From: Candidatus Uhrbacteria bacterium
Lineage (GTDB): Bacteria; Patescibacteriota; Patescibacteriia; UBA9934
Direction: 5' to 3'
NCBI GenBank assembly: GCA_903827265.1
Contig: CAIKHN010000002.1
Coordinates: 1-33,882 of the forward strand
DNA: 33,882 nt
Positions 1 to 8,652 of this stretch are shown here, one piece after another. Under the pieces are notes generated by a model that saw nothing but the letters and a program-made list of their open reading frames with translations, did not search any database and was not told the DNA's origin. The translations under genes were made by a program, and so were the position numbers. Position 1 is the stretch's first letter. Each line of letters begins with the position of its first letter.

Positions 1-873
1 AACGACGTTTTGGAGCTTTCGCAGGCGATCGGCGACTGCAGGATCAGCTGCGATATTTGGCTCGCCTTCGAACACGTCGAGCCCGGCGCCGCCAAGTTTT
101 CCGTGTTCGAGCGCATCGACAAGTGCGGATTCATCGACGATCGGTCCGCGTGCAGTATTAATCAGGAATGCGGTCGGTTTCATGAGTGCGAATTCCTTTG
201 CCCCTATGAGATGTGTGGTTGATGGGAGCAGGGGAACGTGAAGGCTCACAATATCAGATTCTGCGAGGAGCGATTCCTTTGTGCGATATTCTGCGCCAAA
301 TTCAGTCTCGAATTTTGGATTCGGTTTCAGGTCAGTATAGAGAATCCGTACGTCGAATCCGTCTTTCATTCGTCGTGCCAGGCCAGAGCCGATCGCGCCA
401 CCGCCGATGATTCCGAGAGTTTTGCCGGCAATGTCGGTTCCGAGGAGTAATTCCGGCCCCCAGCCGTGATATTTCCCCTCGCGAGTGTACCGATCGGTCT
501 CTACGATGCGGTGTGCGAGGGCGAAGATGAGGGCGATAGTGTGCTCGGCGACGGATTCATTAATTTCAGGAGTCGGCGCATTCGTGACGATGATTCCGCG
601 TTTCTTCGCTTCGGTAATGTCGACGTTATCGAATCCCACGGCATAATTCGCGACCATCTTGAGTTGTGGTCCGGCGGTATCAAAGAGTTCAGCATCGATT
701 TTGTCTGTCAGAATCGAGACGAGGATATCAACTCCAACGACGCGCTTTAGAAGTTCGTTTCGGGGAATGATCTGATCTTCGGTATACGCATCGACCTCGA
801 CGTTCGGCATTGATCGGAGTAATTCGATGCCGGGAGAGGGAATGTGACGAGTGACAAAGATTCGTGTTGCCAT
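1..873 (-). CDS. D-isomer-specific 2-hydroxyacid dehydrogenase (glyoxylate reductase/phosphoglycerate dehydrogenase-like), C-terminus cut by window edge
   Basis: Manual minus-strand translation MATRIFVTRHIPSPGIELLRSMPNVEVDAYTEDQ...MVANYAVGFDNVDITEAKKRGIIVTNAPTPEINESVAEHTIAL...GKTLGIIGGGAIGSGLARRMK; no stop before window start. Confidence 0.9.
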   Translation of the reverse strand, partial: MATRIFVTRHIPSPGIELLRSMPNVEVDAYTEDQIIPRNELLKRVVGVDILVSILTDKIDAELFDTAGPQLKMVANYAVGFDNVDITEAKKRGIIVTNAPTPEINESVAEHTIALIFALAHRIVETDRYTREGKYHGWGPELLLGTDIAGKTLGIIGGGAIGSGLARRMKDGFDVRILYTDLKPNPKFETEFGAEYRTKESLLAESDIVSLHVPLLPSTTHLIGAKEFALMKPTAFLINTARGPIVDESALVDALEHGKLGGAGLDVFEGEPNIAADPAVADRLRKLQNVV

Positions 874-903
874 AAACAAAAAGCAGACGATGATTCGTCT
901 GCT
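874..903 (-). terminator. Intrinsic terminator hairpin directly abutting the downstream start codon
   Basis: Minus strand AGCAGACGA-atca-TCGTCTGCT followed by TTTTGTTT then ATG at 873. Confidence 0.75.
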
Positions 904-916
904 ATTGTACTCCTGG

Positions 917-1621
917 TTATTTGATGGATGAAAAGTCGAGGGAATTGATGATGACGGCGAGATCGGCTTTTTGTGCTTCGGATTGAATGCTTGGATCGGG
1001 AAGCGTGATTTTTACTGCTTGCGTTTGTCCGACGAAGAAAATGAACTCCTCGAGCTCTCCGGTGAAGTCGTTCATTGCTCCGGTTGTTGTTGTTGTTGTT
1101 GTTGTTGTAAGTGTTCCGTTGGAAAGTATTTTCACTGTTGTTGGTCCATTTGTAACGGTTCCATCCTTTGGGAACTCATTCATTGGAAGGTCAGTTTTTG
1201 TTCCGGCGAGGAGATAAAATGGCACGAAGGGGCCTTCGGTATCGGTTCCGGTAACAATCGGGCCACTATTTCCGTTCATAATAATCGTGTGCTTTCCGCC
1301 AACGAGGTTCTTGTTTACCGCGAATTGCCAGCCGACCGGATATGAAAATGTTGGAGCACCTTCGATCGCCATCGTTGTTGTGGCTGCAGCTGTCGCCGAG
1401 TCAGCGTTGCACGCTTCTGAGATTTTTGTGAGGCTTGATGCGATCCCACTGGTTGTGCCGTTTTGGCATGCTGCGGCGATTTCGGACGACGAGAGATTGC
1501 TTGATGAATTCCTCGTGAGAAGAATTCCTACAATAACAATGGAAAACACAGCGATCCAGGTGAGAAGAATAAGCATCCAGGTGTGCACCTTGCTTTGTGG
1601 TGCCTGCGTCATGTCGTCCAT
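917..1621 (-). CDS. Hypothetical single-TM membrane-anchored protein with poly-Thr tract
   Basis: ORF 234 aa; N-terminal TM WMLILLTWIAVFSIVIVGILL; TTTTTTTTT from (GTT)n on the plus strand. Confidence 0.75.
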   Translation of the reverse strand: MDDMTQAPQSKVHTWMLILLTWIAVFSIVIVGILLTRNSSSNLSSSEIAAACQNGTTSGIASSLTKISEACNADSATAAATTTMAIEGAPTFSYPVGWQFAVNKNLVGGKHTIIMNGNSGPIVTGTDTEGPFVPFYLLAGTKTDLPMNEFPKDGTVTNGPTTVKILSNGTLTTTTTTTTTGAMNDFTGELEEFIFFVGQTQAVKITLPDPSIQSEAQKADLAVIINSLDFSSIK

Positions 1622-1629
1622 AGATAGCG

Positions 1630-2607
1630 TTACACTTTTCGGATTCGGTAGGCACCAAGATCACGTTCCTTCGGCCATGCGCGGAGTATACCAGCCTTGG
1701 CTCCCACATGTTGCACGACACTCTCCGCATTCATCGTTCCGATGCGCAATGCGTCTTCGATGCTGAGATTATTTGCGATTGCTGCAGTGAATGCTGAACC
1801 GAATGCATCCCCGGCTCCTGTTCTTGAGATTGAGGAAATACCTGTTGTTCGACAGTGCCACGTGGATTTGTCCTTTCGTGCCCATGCGCCATTCTGGCCG
1901 TCAGTTATCACGACGATCTGACCTGGTAGCGCGAGGAGTTCGCATTGCATTTTTGGATCGGTCGACGATTTTCCGGTAAGCAGTTGTGCTTCCTGAAGAT
2001 TGACGATGAGAACGCTGACGAGTTTGCGGATCGGATCAAGTCCTCGGCCGCTTTTCAATTCCTGTCCGCCCGGATTCCATGCGAGCATCGATCCTTTTCG
2101 TTCACAGGCCTTCGCAATACTGAGCGCGAGTGCGACATTGCCGGCAAGTGATGTGAGATACACGACGTGTGCGGTAATTTTTGAAAGCTTAATATCTTTT
2201 TCCGTAAAATTTGCGCTTGCGCCACGGAATACCAGCGCCGTTCGTTCACCGCCTTCTGCGGTAAGAAGCGTGCTGTACGCGGTCATTTCTTTTTTTGCAA
2301 TCGTTACGAGCGAGGTATTGATGGTACGGCTGGCAAGATCGGTAAGAATTTCTCGTCCGTTCGCGTCGTCGCCAATGCGCGACATGATGCTCGTCATAAA
2401 TCCGAGGTTCGCAAACGTTGCCGCGGCATTGGTTGCGCCGCCGCCAGTCGCAATGGTTAGCTCATCAACATCGATTTTTGCCCCCAGCGTGACGCATTCC
2501 GCCATCACTCCCGGGCTTCCCGGCATCGGCATCACTTTGAAAAGCTTTGAAAACAGAAAGACATCACGTGTCGCAGAGCCAATGGTGAGAACGGTAGGGG
2601 AGGACAT
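1630..2607 (-). CDS. PfkB/ribokinase-family carbohydrate kinase
   Basis: ORF 325 aa; ATGGGATNAAATFANLG and C-terminal RTGAGDAFGSAF PfkB signatures. Confidence 0.9.
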   Translation of the reverse strand: MSSPTVLTIGSATRDVFLFSKLFKVMPMPGSPGVMAECVTLGAKIDVDELTIATGGGATNAAATFANLGFMTSIMSRIGDDANGREILTDLASRTINTSLVTIAKKEMTAYSTLLTAEGGERTALVFRGASANFTEKDIKLSKITAHVVYLTSLAGNVALALSIAKACERKGSMLAWNPGGQELKSGRGLDPIRKLVSVLIVNLQEAQLLTGKSSTDPKMQCELLALPGQIVVITDGQNGAWARKDKSTWHCRTTGISSISRTGAGDAFGSAFTAAIANNLSIEDALRIGTMNAESVVQHVGAKAGILRAWPKERDLGAYRIRKV

Positions 2608-2615
2608 ATATCACA

Positions 2616-2621
2616 AGTATA
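2616..2621 (-). promoter_or_regulatory. Putative -10 (TATACT) 8 nt upstream of ATG (leaderless-type)
   Basis: Minus strand TATACT-TGTGATAT-ATG. Confidence 0.5.
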
Positions 2622-2645
2622 TCAGTGAATGAGAATTGAGATTCT

Positions 2646-2661
2646 TTGCTAATATTAGCAA
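2646..2661. promoter_or_regulatory. Perfect 16-bp palindrome TTGCTAATATTAGCAA, candidate operator
   Basis: Self-reverse-complementary; 7 bp upstream of the -35 box; similar palindrome at 14728-14745. Confidence 0.55.
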
Positions 2662-2668
2662 ATAAGAG

Positions 2669-2696
2669 TTGACAAAACTGACGGTTTTGCTACTAT
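2669..2696 (+). promoter_or_regulatory. Sigma70-type promoter TTGACA-N16-TACTAT
   Basis: Consensus -35 and good -10 with 16-bp spacer upstream of the 2791 ORF. Confidence 0.75.
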
Positions 2697-2790
2697 CGAA
2701 TCACGATCTCCCCAGATCGCAGACGAGCTATGACGTGTCCCTTGCCGCTTTGGCGAGGACTTCAGATGCTCACGGTTCCCCAGTACTCCC

Positions 2791-3048
2791 ATGATCCTGT
2801 CCTGCGAATACTTCTTCAGCACCCCGGAGCTGATCATCTCGTGGACGCTGCCTGCTAGCTTCTTCTTGTTGGCCGTCATGAACCTCGTCTATTTCCGCCG
2901 CCCTGTGACGACGTGGCAGACTATGTTGAACTGGTTAGCGGCTGCGCTGTGTGTGGTTGGAACGGTTGGCGAGATCATCGACTACGCTCGGGACAACAAT
3001 TACATCAACGTGCCCGGGTACGTCCCCGCGCATTGCGAACCGCAGTAG
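2791..3048 (+). CDS. Small hypothetical membrane protein
   Basis: ORF 85 aa with two hydrophobic segments; flanked by promoter and terminator; start codon uncertain (no clear SD). Confidence 0.6.
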   Translation: MILSCEYFFSTPELIISWTLPASFFLLAVMNLVYFRRPVTTWQTMLNWLAAALCVVGTVGEIIDYARDNNYINVPGYVPAHCEPQ

Positions 3049-3050
3049 CT

Positions 3051-3105
3051 CCGCGCCTCGGTGGCACAGACACGCGTCTGGCCCCGGGGCGCGTTCTGTT
3101 TTTAA
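3051..3105 (+). terminator. Intrinsic terminator
   Basis: GC-rich nested hairpin (CGCGCC...CAGACacgcGTCTG...GGGGCGCG) followed by TTCTGTTTTT. Confidence 0.7.
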
Positions 3106-3108
3106 ACC

Positions 3109-3936
3109 TTACTTCGTGCTTTTCTTCCAAAGCTTCACGTAATGAATATAATTTTTCGCAATCGCGTCGATGGCTTGGGTTTTGGTGAACTTCTTTTCCG
3201 TATATTTCTTGATCGGTTCAAAGAAAATCGTTCTGCCGATGGCGAACCCATCAACCGCGCCGCTTTTGGCTGCAGTAACAACCCAGCTATCAACTTCTTT
3301 TATTGACGCTCCGTGCCCAAGAAGGATCATTGGCGCTTGAGCGATTGGTGCGAGTTTTTTCCAGTCTTTCGCTGTTGGCAGCATCTCCAGTTTCCAGATT
3401 GCCGGCCGAACACCATGTTTATGCATGTCTTTAATCGCGACTGTTGCACGTTTGAGCGGGGAGGCTTTTCCATGAATCAGTGGTTCGAGCATGAGAGGAA
3501 TATTCTCCTCAATACAGAAATGTGAGAGCTCTTGAAGTCTTTCCATCTTTTCCTCGTTGAGATCTTTGTCGCCAACGTTATAGTTCACGAGCGCCTTTGC
3601 AAACGTTGGGTCGCGTTTCACGAGCGCTCGACCAAAACCGCGACCGTGAATAAACTGAAACGTTGCTCCACCGCTCTTCTCTGTGGAAACGATGTGGGTA
3701 ATGCCGAGTTTTTTCGCCTTTGCCAAAATTGCTTCGCCAAATTCTTCGTCAACCAAAATTCCGCAATCGCCATCGTCTTTGATTTCTTTGTACGCCTTCA
3801 GGAATCCATCGAAGATAATGGATTTGAGCGTGATGATCTTTTTTGCAATCGCTGGATTCGGTGGATACGGGACTCCGAAAAGTTCGTGAGTGAGACCGCC
3901 GCGATGATCGAACGGAAGAATAAAAAGTGGTTTCAT
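3109..3936 (-). CDS. DUF2090/IolC C-terminal-type aldolase (2-deoxy-5-keto-gluconate-6-phosphate aldolase-like TIM barrel)
   Basis: ORF 275 aa beginning MKPLFILPFDHRGG; 4-nt overlap with upstream PfkB gene. Confidence 0.7.
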   Translation of the reverse strand: MKPLFILPFDHRGGLTHELFGVPYPPNPAIAKKIITLKSIIFDGFLKAYKEIKDDGDCGILVDEEFGEAILAKAKKLGITHIVSTEKSGGATFQFIHGRGFGRALVKRDPTFAKALVNYNVGDKDLNEEKMERLQELSHFCIEENIPLMLEPLIHGKASPLKRATVAIKDMHKHGVRPAIWKLEMLPTAKDWKKLAPIAQAPMILLGHGASIKEVDSWVVTAAKSGAVDGFAIGRTIFFEPIKKYTEKKFTKTQAIDAIAKNYIHYVKLWKKSTK

Positions 3937-4907
3937 AGGGTTTGTGTTGCGTATGTTGGATTGTTTCCAAGTTTTTTCTTGAGCTCGGCGAATGTCTGAA
4001 GTCCTGCGGTCGGGCCAACGAATGCAATAACTGATGCCGCGTTTGCAGAGCCGAACCGAAGCGATTCGTTCAGGGGAAGTTTGTGGAGCATGGCGCCAAG
4101 GAATCCTGCGGAAAACGCGTCGCCGGCACCAGTGGCCTCAATTCGATCGCCTGGAAATATCGGGGCGAACACCAACGTTGTGCCATCGAAGGCGTATGCG
4201 CCGTTTGTGCCATCGGTGAGGACAATGATTCCTGCGCCGAGATTATGAAGTCCTGCGACAATGCCATGGACGCTCTCGCCATTTTGAATGTGGAGGAGTG
4301 ATCGCGCCTCGTTCATGTTTACAAAGAGAATGTCGGTGACGCGAAGAAGATTAAAAAGCACGGTTTTTTCTTCTGCGATCTGTACCGACCCAGGATTGAA
4401 ACTTATTTGTGTTCCATGATGCTTTTTCATGGCGATTGCGTCGGAGTACAGGGATTCATATCCTTCGCCAAGCTCGGAGATGTGAATCCACGATGCGTGT
4501 TTGGTTGTATCGGGAAGACGATACTCAACGTTTGTGTGATCGACGAACTGTGTTGATTCACCTTTGTATGTGAGAACGGTTGCAGCACTTGAGCGAGCAC
4601 CTTTTTTTGCGACAACATGCGTTGCGCTGACGCCGTGACGTTTGAGAAACGCTTTTGCATGAGCGTGAATGTCATCATTGCCCATAACGCTTACAACACC
4701 CGTCTTTTTTTGAAATTTCGCAACGCCAACGGCAACATTCGGTGCGGTTCCAGCAATTTCTGATGTCATGGCGGTCACGGGAATCTTTTTTCCGTACGCA
4801 ATGCACAATTTACAGTCTGGCATGTGAAGCGCGCACATCACGCTCGCGTCAGGCACCAAAATAAAGGTGTCCAACTTAATATCGCCAACGGTAAGCAAGT
4901 CGAGCAT
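3933..4907 (-). CDS. PfkB/ribokinase-family carbohydrate kinase
   Basis: ORF 324 aa; GTAPNVAVGVAKF and EATGAGDAFSAGFLGA signatures. Confidence 0.9.
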   Translation of the reverse strand: MLDLLTVGDIKLDTFILVPDASVMCALHMPDCKLCIAYGKKIPVTAMTSEIAGTAPNVAVGVAKFQKKTGVVSVMGNDDIHAHAKAFLKRHGVSATHVVAKKGARSSAATVLTYKGESTQFVDHTNVEYRLPDTTKHASWIHISELGEGYESLYSDAIAMKKHHGTQISFNPGSVQIAEEKTVLFNLLRVTDILFVNMNEARSLLHIQNGESVHGIVAGLHNLGAGIIVLTDGTNGAYAFDGTTLVFAPIFPGDRIEATGAGDAFSAGFLGAMLHKLPLNESLRFGSANAASVIAFVGPTAGLQTFAELKKKLGNNPTYATQTL

Positions 4908-4915
4908 ACGCGGAA

Positions 4916-4921
4916 AGTATA
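4916..4921 (-). promoter_or_regulatory. Putative -10 (TATACT) 8 nt upstream of ATG (leaderless-type)
   Basis: Minus strand TATACT-TTCCGCGT-ATG. Confidence 0.5.
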
Positions 4922-4938
4922 CCTCGAAACGAACGAAT

Positions 4939-5108
4939 CAACGGGTGTCACCGAGCGAGCGCCAGTGACGAGGGTGCATGTTTCGCAACGAACCGCACAG
5001 TCGTCCAGCCACAGTCGAGCAGAGCGAGACGTCGTGGCGTGACGATCGTTGCGGCGAGTGAAGAAACATGTACCCGAGTCACCAGCGAGTGAGGGGAGGG
5101 ACCCGTTG
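4939..5108. repeat. 170-bp imperfect foldback element (long nested inverted repeat)
   Basis: CAACGGGT/ACCCGTTG ends; GGTGCATGTTTC/GAAACATGTACC; CAACGA/TCGTTG; TCGT-cca-GCCAC/GTGGC-gtg-ACGA, all nested. Confidence 0.75.
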
Positions 5109-5128
5109 ATGGTGGCGACATCTTTTAC

Positions 5129-5650
5129 TTACAGTCCGCGATAGATGTACCACGGCACGAGTTTCTCTCCTTTGATCGTTTTCATTGGTTCGATTCCAGG
5201 TAATGGCCAGGCTTCGATAGCGATGAGAGCAGTGGATTTCAGCTCGCGTTTGAGGGTGGCGATAAACTTTGGGTATGCCTTTTGCATGAGGAACGCGACG
5301 ACAACGTCTGCATCAGAAAAGTGCTTTGTGAAAAAGTTTCCAAATCGGAGCGAGACGTTCTTGTATTTGATCGGATGTCGAAGCTTTACGATCAGTCCAA
5401 TAAAAAGAGGGAAGAGCGCGACGTCGTAGCCGATACATTTTGCGTCCGGATAGCGATCCGCAAACTCAAATATGATTGATCCTGATCCACAACCAAGATC
5501 GTAAATCGTCGCAGCGGAGTCGATATCGAGATTATCGACCAATAACTTCCTCTGCGCCGATAGTGTTGGCACCCATGGAGCCGCAAGAAGCGAGCCCCAT
5601 GCCATGGTGCCGACGATGACGAAGAATATCGCGAACACGATCGGGTGCAT
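5129..5650 (-). CDS. Membrane-anchored class I SAM-dependent methyltransferase
   Basis: ORF 173 aa; N-terminal TM; motif I IYDLGCGSGSIIFEFA. Confidence 0.8.
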   Translation of the reverse strand: MHPIVFAIFFVIVGTMAWGSLLAAPWVPTLSAQRKLLVDNLDIDSAATIYDLGCGSGSIIFEFADRYPDAKCIGYDVALFPLFIGLIVKLRHPIKYKNVSLRFGNFFTKHFSDADVVVAFLMQKAYPKFIATLKRELKSTALIAIEAWPLPGIEPMKTIKGEKLVPWYIYRGL

Positions 5651-5657
5651 GGCGGGT

Positions 5658-6365
5658 TTATCGAGGTCCGAGCATGGCGAGCAGCTCTTTTTCTTCTCCT
5701 GGGGTGAGGTGACGCCACTTGCCCTGAGGGAGTCCGCCGAGTTCTACATTCATCACGCGAATACGCTCGAGTCGTTTTACATTCACGTGCATTGCTTCAC
5801 ACATGCGGCGAATCTGACGATTCTTTCCTTCCACAAGGGTAATAGCGAAGCTCATATCGCCGAGCTTTTCCACCTTCGCCGGATACGTCTTTCGTCCCAT
5901 GATTTCGATTCCAGTGGACATTTGGCGAACAAAATCTTCGGTAACAGCACGGTCGATAGTCACGACGTATTCCTTTTCGTGCTTTCCTTCGGCGCGAAGG
6001 ATCTTGTTCACAATATCGCCATCATTGGTGAGGAGAATGAGGCCGGATGACGCGACGTCGAGGCGGCCAATGTGGAAAATGCGTTCCGGATAATTTACGG
6101 CCTCAATAATGTTGTCCTTTGCTTTTGGATCCGATGTACAGATAATTCCAATAGGTTTGTGATACGCCAAATACACGTGTTTTGTTGGCGGCTGGCCGAC
6201 GCGCTTGCCGTTGACGGTGATGGATTCGGCGCCGGTGACCTTCATCCCGAGCTCAGCTTTTTTGCCGTCTACAACGATTTTCCCAGCCTCCATTAGTCGA
6301 TCTGCTTCCCGGCGAGAGCAGACTCCGGCGTCAACTAAGTACTTATTTAAGCGAATTGGTTCCAT
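5658..6365 (-). CDS. rRNA pseudouridine synthase (RluB/RsuA family)
   Basis: S4 domain IRLNKYLVDAGVCSRREADRLMEAGKI...; GRLDVASSGLILLTNDGD; EGKNRQIRRM. Confidence 0.92.
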   Translation of the reverse strand: MEPIRLNKYLVDAGVCSRREADRLMEAGKIVVDGKKAELGMKVTGAESITVNGKRVGQPPTKHVYLAYHKPIGIICTSDPKAKDNIIEAVNYPERIFHIGRLDVASSGLILLTNDGDIVNKILRAEGKHEKEYVVTIDRAVTEDFVRQMSTGIEIMGRKTYPAKVEKLGDMSFAITLVEGKNRQIRRMCEAMHVNVKRLERIRVMNVELGGLPQGKWRHLTPGEEKELLAMLGPR

Positions 6366-6435
6366 AGATAGGCTGACTATAGCGAGTTTTTTCATTTTTG
6401 GCTACGATACCATTGTCTCGAACCAGGGAGCGAAC

Positions 6436-6663
6436 ATGAACCGGATTCAGGACCTTATTTCTGAGCTGCAGAGCATCATCGATAGTGCCGACAATCACTT
6501 CCAGCTGCAATCGCAGACGCGGGCACTCGCGGGAGATGCTCGGGACGCGGTCGGTGTGCCCGATACCCCCGAAAAACAAGCGCTGATGAACGCGATCAAC
6601 TCGGGGGAGGCCTCGAAGGCGATCGGGATTCTCCAGCAGATGTCTGCAGAACGTGCGGCCTAG
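6436..6663 (+). CDS. Small hypothetical protein (75 aa)
   Basis: ATG preceded by GGGAG; MNRIQDLISELQSIIDSADNHFQLQSQTRALAGDARDAVGV...; followed by strong terminator. Confidence 0.6.
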   Translation: MNRIQDLISELQSIIDSADNHFQLQSQTRALAGDARDAVGVPDTPEKQALMNAINSGEASKAIGILQQMSAERAA

Positions 6664-6678
6664 TGCCGCAATCACGAA

Positions 6679-6711
6679 ACGGCGGCCTCGCGGCCGCCGT
6701 TGTCATTTTTT
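6679..6711 (+). terminator. Intrinsic terminator
   Basis: ACGGCGGCC-tcgc-GGCCGCCGT then TGTCATTTTTT. Confidence 0.8.
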
Positions 6712-7686
6712 CTTGAGGATGTGTTTTGCCGCCTTTACTATCCACGGCGCAGTCAGGTGATAGTGCTCGAGGAGTTCATCTGGTGTGCCGGATTGTCCGA
6801 ATTCGTCTTGCATGCCGATACGGATGACTGGGGTAGGGCATTCTTCTGACAGAAGTTCACAAATTGCGCTGCCCATGCCACCGGCGATTTGTGCTTCCTC
6901 GACGGTGACGATAGCACCGCATTCCTTTGCCGCCTTCATGATCGTTTCCGTATCAAGTGGCTTTATGGAGGCGCAATTGATCACGCGTGCTTCGATTCCA
7001 GATTTCTCGAGATCGCGTGCCGCTTTGAGTGCTTCATGCACAAGCGGTCCACAGGCGATGATCGCAACATCGTTTCCTTTGGTGAGTACTTGCGCCTTGC
7101 CGATTTGGAATGGTGATTTCTCTGTGGTGAAAATTGGTGTTGATTCACGGCCAAGGCGGATGTATACGGGGCCGTTGATTTCTGCGGCGGCAATCGTTGC
7201 CTTCTCGGCCTCAATCGCGTCGCACGGCACGAGCACCGTCATGTTTGGCAACACCCGCATTAACGCGATGTCTTCTGTCATTTGATGTGTTGCGCCATCT
7301 GGGCCAACGGAAACGCCAGCATGTGCTCCGACGATTTTCAGATTTACATTTTGTAAGCATCCTGTTGTGCGGATTTGCTCCCAATTTCTGCCAGGGGAGA
7401 ACGCGGCATAGCTCGCGATGAACGGAATTTTTCCCGCAAGCGCCATGCCAGCGGCAATTGCTGCGAGTGATTGCTCAGAAACGCCCATCTGAATAAACCG
7501 ATTTGGGAACGTGTTCTTAAAATCGAGAACGCGAGTGGATTCGCTTAAATCGGCGCACAGCGCGACAACGGCATCACTTCGCTTTCCAGCCTCAATCAAG
7601 CCCTTGCCGAATCCATTACGTGTTGGTTCGGCTTTGATGGTTTTGCTGAAGAGTTCTTTGGTGAGTTTTGCACTCGGAACGACCAT
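6703..7686 (-). CDS. Transketolase, C-terminal subunit
   Basis: ORF 327 aa; VVALCADLSES...FIQMGVSEQSLAAIAAGMALAGKIPFIASYAAF; VTVEEAQIAGGMGSAI. Confidence 0.93.
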   Translation of the reverse strand: MVVPSAKLTKELFSKTIKAEPTRNGFGKGLIEAGKRSDAVVALCADLSESTRVLDFKNTFPNRFIQMGVSEQSLAAIAAGMALAGKIPFIASYAAFSPGRNWEQIRTTGCLQNVNLKIVGAHAGVSVGPDGATHQMTEDIALMRVLPNMTVLVPCDAIEAEKATIAAAEINGPVYIRLGRESTPIFTTEKSPFQIGKAQVLTKGNDVAIIACGPLVHEALKAARDLEKSGIEARVINCASIKPLDTETIMKAAKECGAIVTVEEAQIAGGMGSAICELLSEECPTPVIRIGMQDEFGQSGTPDELLEHYHLTAPWIVKAAKHILKKK

Positions 7687-7689
7687 AAA

Positions 7690-8652
7690 TTATCGGCGAC
7701 GCTTTGCTCCAGAATCCCGGCGACGTGTGACGAGCCAGTAGAGGAGAGCGACAAAACTAACAGGGATTCCAATCGCTGCTCCAATAATTCCCGCCCAGAT
7801 GAGAACGGTGATTGCGCGCTGTCCAAGCGTGATAACGAGTGCGACTGCGGAATTTGCGTCACGAGCAGGATCGAATTTATTCTCGCTCGCAGTTTCTACC
7901 GTGGTCTCTTCAGAAACAGTTATGCTAATCGTTGCAAGATCGGTGCGATTTTCAAGGTAGTTTACTTGCCCTTGAAGCGATTCAATTTCCGATCGAACCG
8001 TTGCGAGGTGTTCTTGAACGGCAAGAACGTCGCCAACAGATGTCGCACTCTTGAGGATGACGAGATATTGCGCCTCTTGTGCTTGTGCGGCGGTTAGTCG
8101 TGCCGAGACGTCGGTGAACTGCTCGGTAACATCTTCTCCGGAGATTGACTCATTGTTAACATGAACGCCGAGCCCTTTAATGTCGGTCATTGTCGCTTCG
8201 AAATCGGCAGAAGGAACGCGGACGATTACGTACGCAGTAGCCTTTCCTTGTTCGTCCTCGCTCGTTGATGATGTTTGCACAAACCCGCCGCGTGAGGTCG
8301 TGAGCCCTGAAATGAGGCTTACCGTCGATGAAACGTCGTTCGACGTCATGTCGATTGCGCCGGACTTGATGACACGTTGAGCGGTGTCGGTGGTCGACGA
8401 AGCGTCTGTCGAGATCGCAATTTCTGGTGCGACGGAATATCCCATCATTGTTCCTCCGAAAGAGTCACTCGACGGCGCACTTCCGGATGACGTGCTCGCA
8501 ACAACGCTTGTTTTGTCTGTATTCCACCAACTCATCATGGACGGCGTGCGGGGAACGCTAGCGTATGTTGCGAGCAAAATTAGTGCGACGAGGACGAGTC
8601 CGGTCATTAACGTTATTCGTGCGATACGGGCAATGAATGATGGGGTGCTCAT
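7690..8652 (-). CDS. DUF4349 domain-containing membrane protein
   Basis: ORF 320 aa; N-terminal TM, RVPSADFEATMTDIKGLGVHVNNESISGEDVTEQFTDVSARL, coiled coil, C-terminal TM. Confidence 0.85.
   Translation of the reverse strand: MSTPSFIARIARITLMTGLVLVALILLATYASVPRTPSMMSWWNTDKTSVVASTSSGSAPSSDSFGGTMMGYSVAPEIAISTDASSTTDTAQRVIKSGAIDMTSNDVSSTVSLISGLTTSRGGFVQTSSTSEDEQGKATAYVIVRVPSADFEATMTDIKGLGVHVNNESISGEDVTEQFTDVSARLTAAQAQEAQYLVILKSATSVGDVLAVQEHLATVRSEIESLQGQVNYLENRTDLATISITVSEETTVETASENKFDPARDANSAVALVITLGQRAITVLIWAGIIGAAIGIPVSFVALLYWLVTRRRDSGAKRRR

Noticed and set aside
4824-5042. 72-aa plus-strand ORF
   Set aside because: Lies over the PfkB start and the foldback element; low-complexity Arg/Ser composition.
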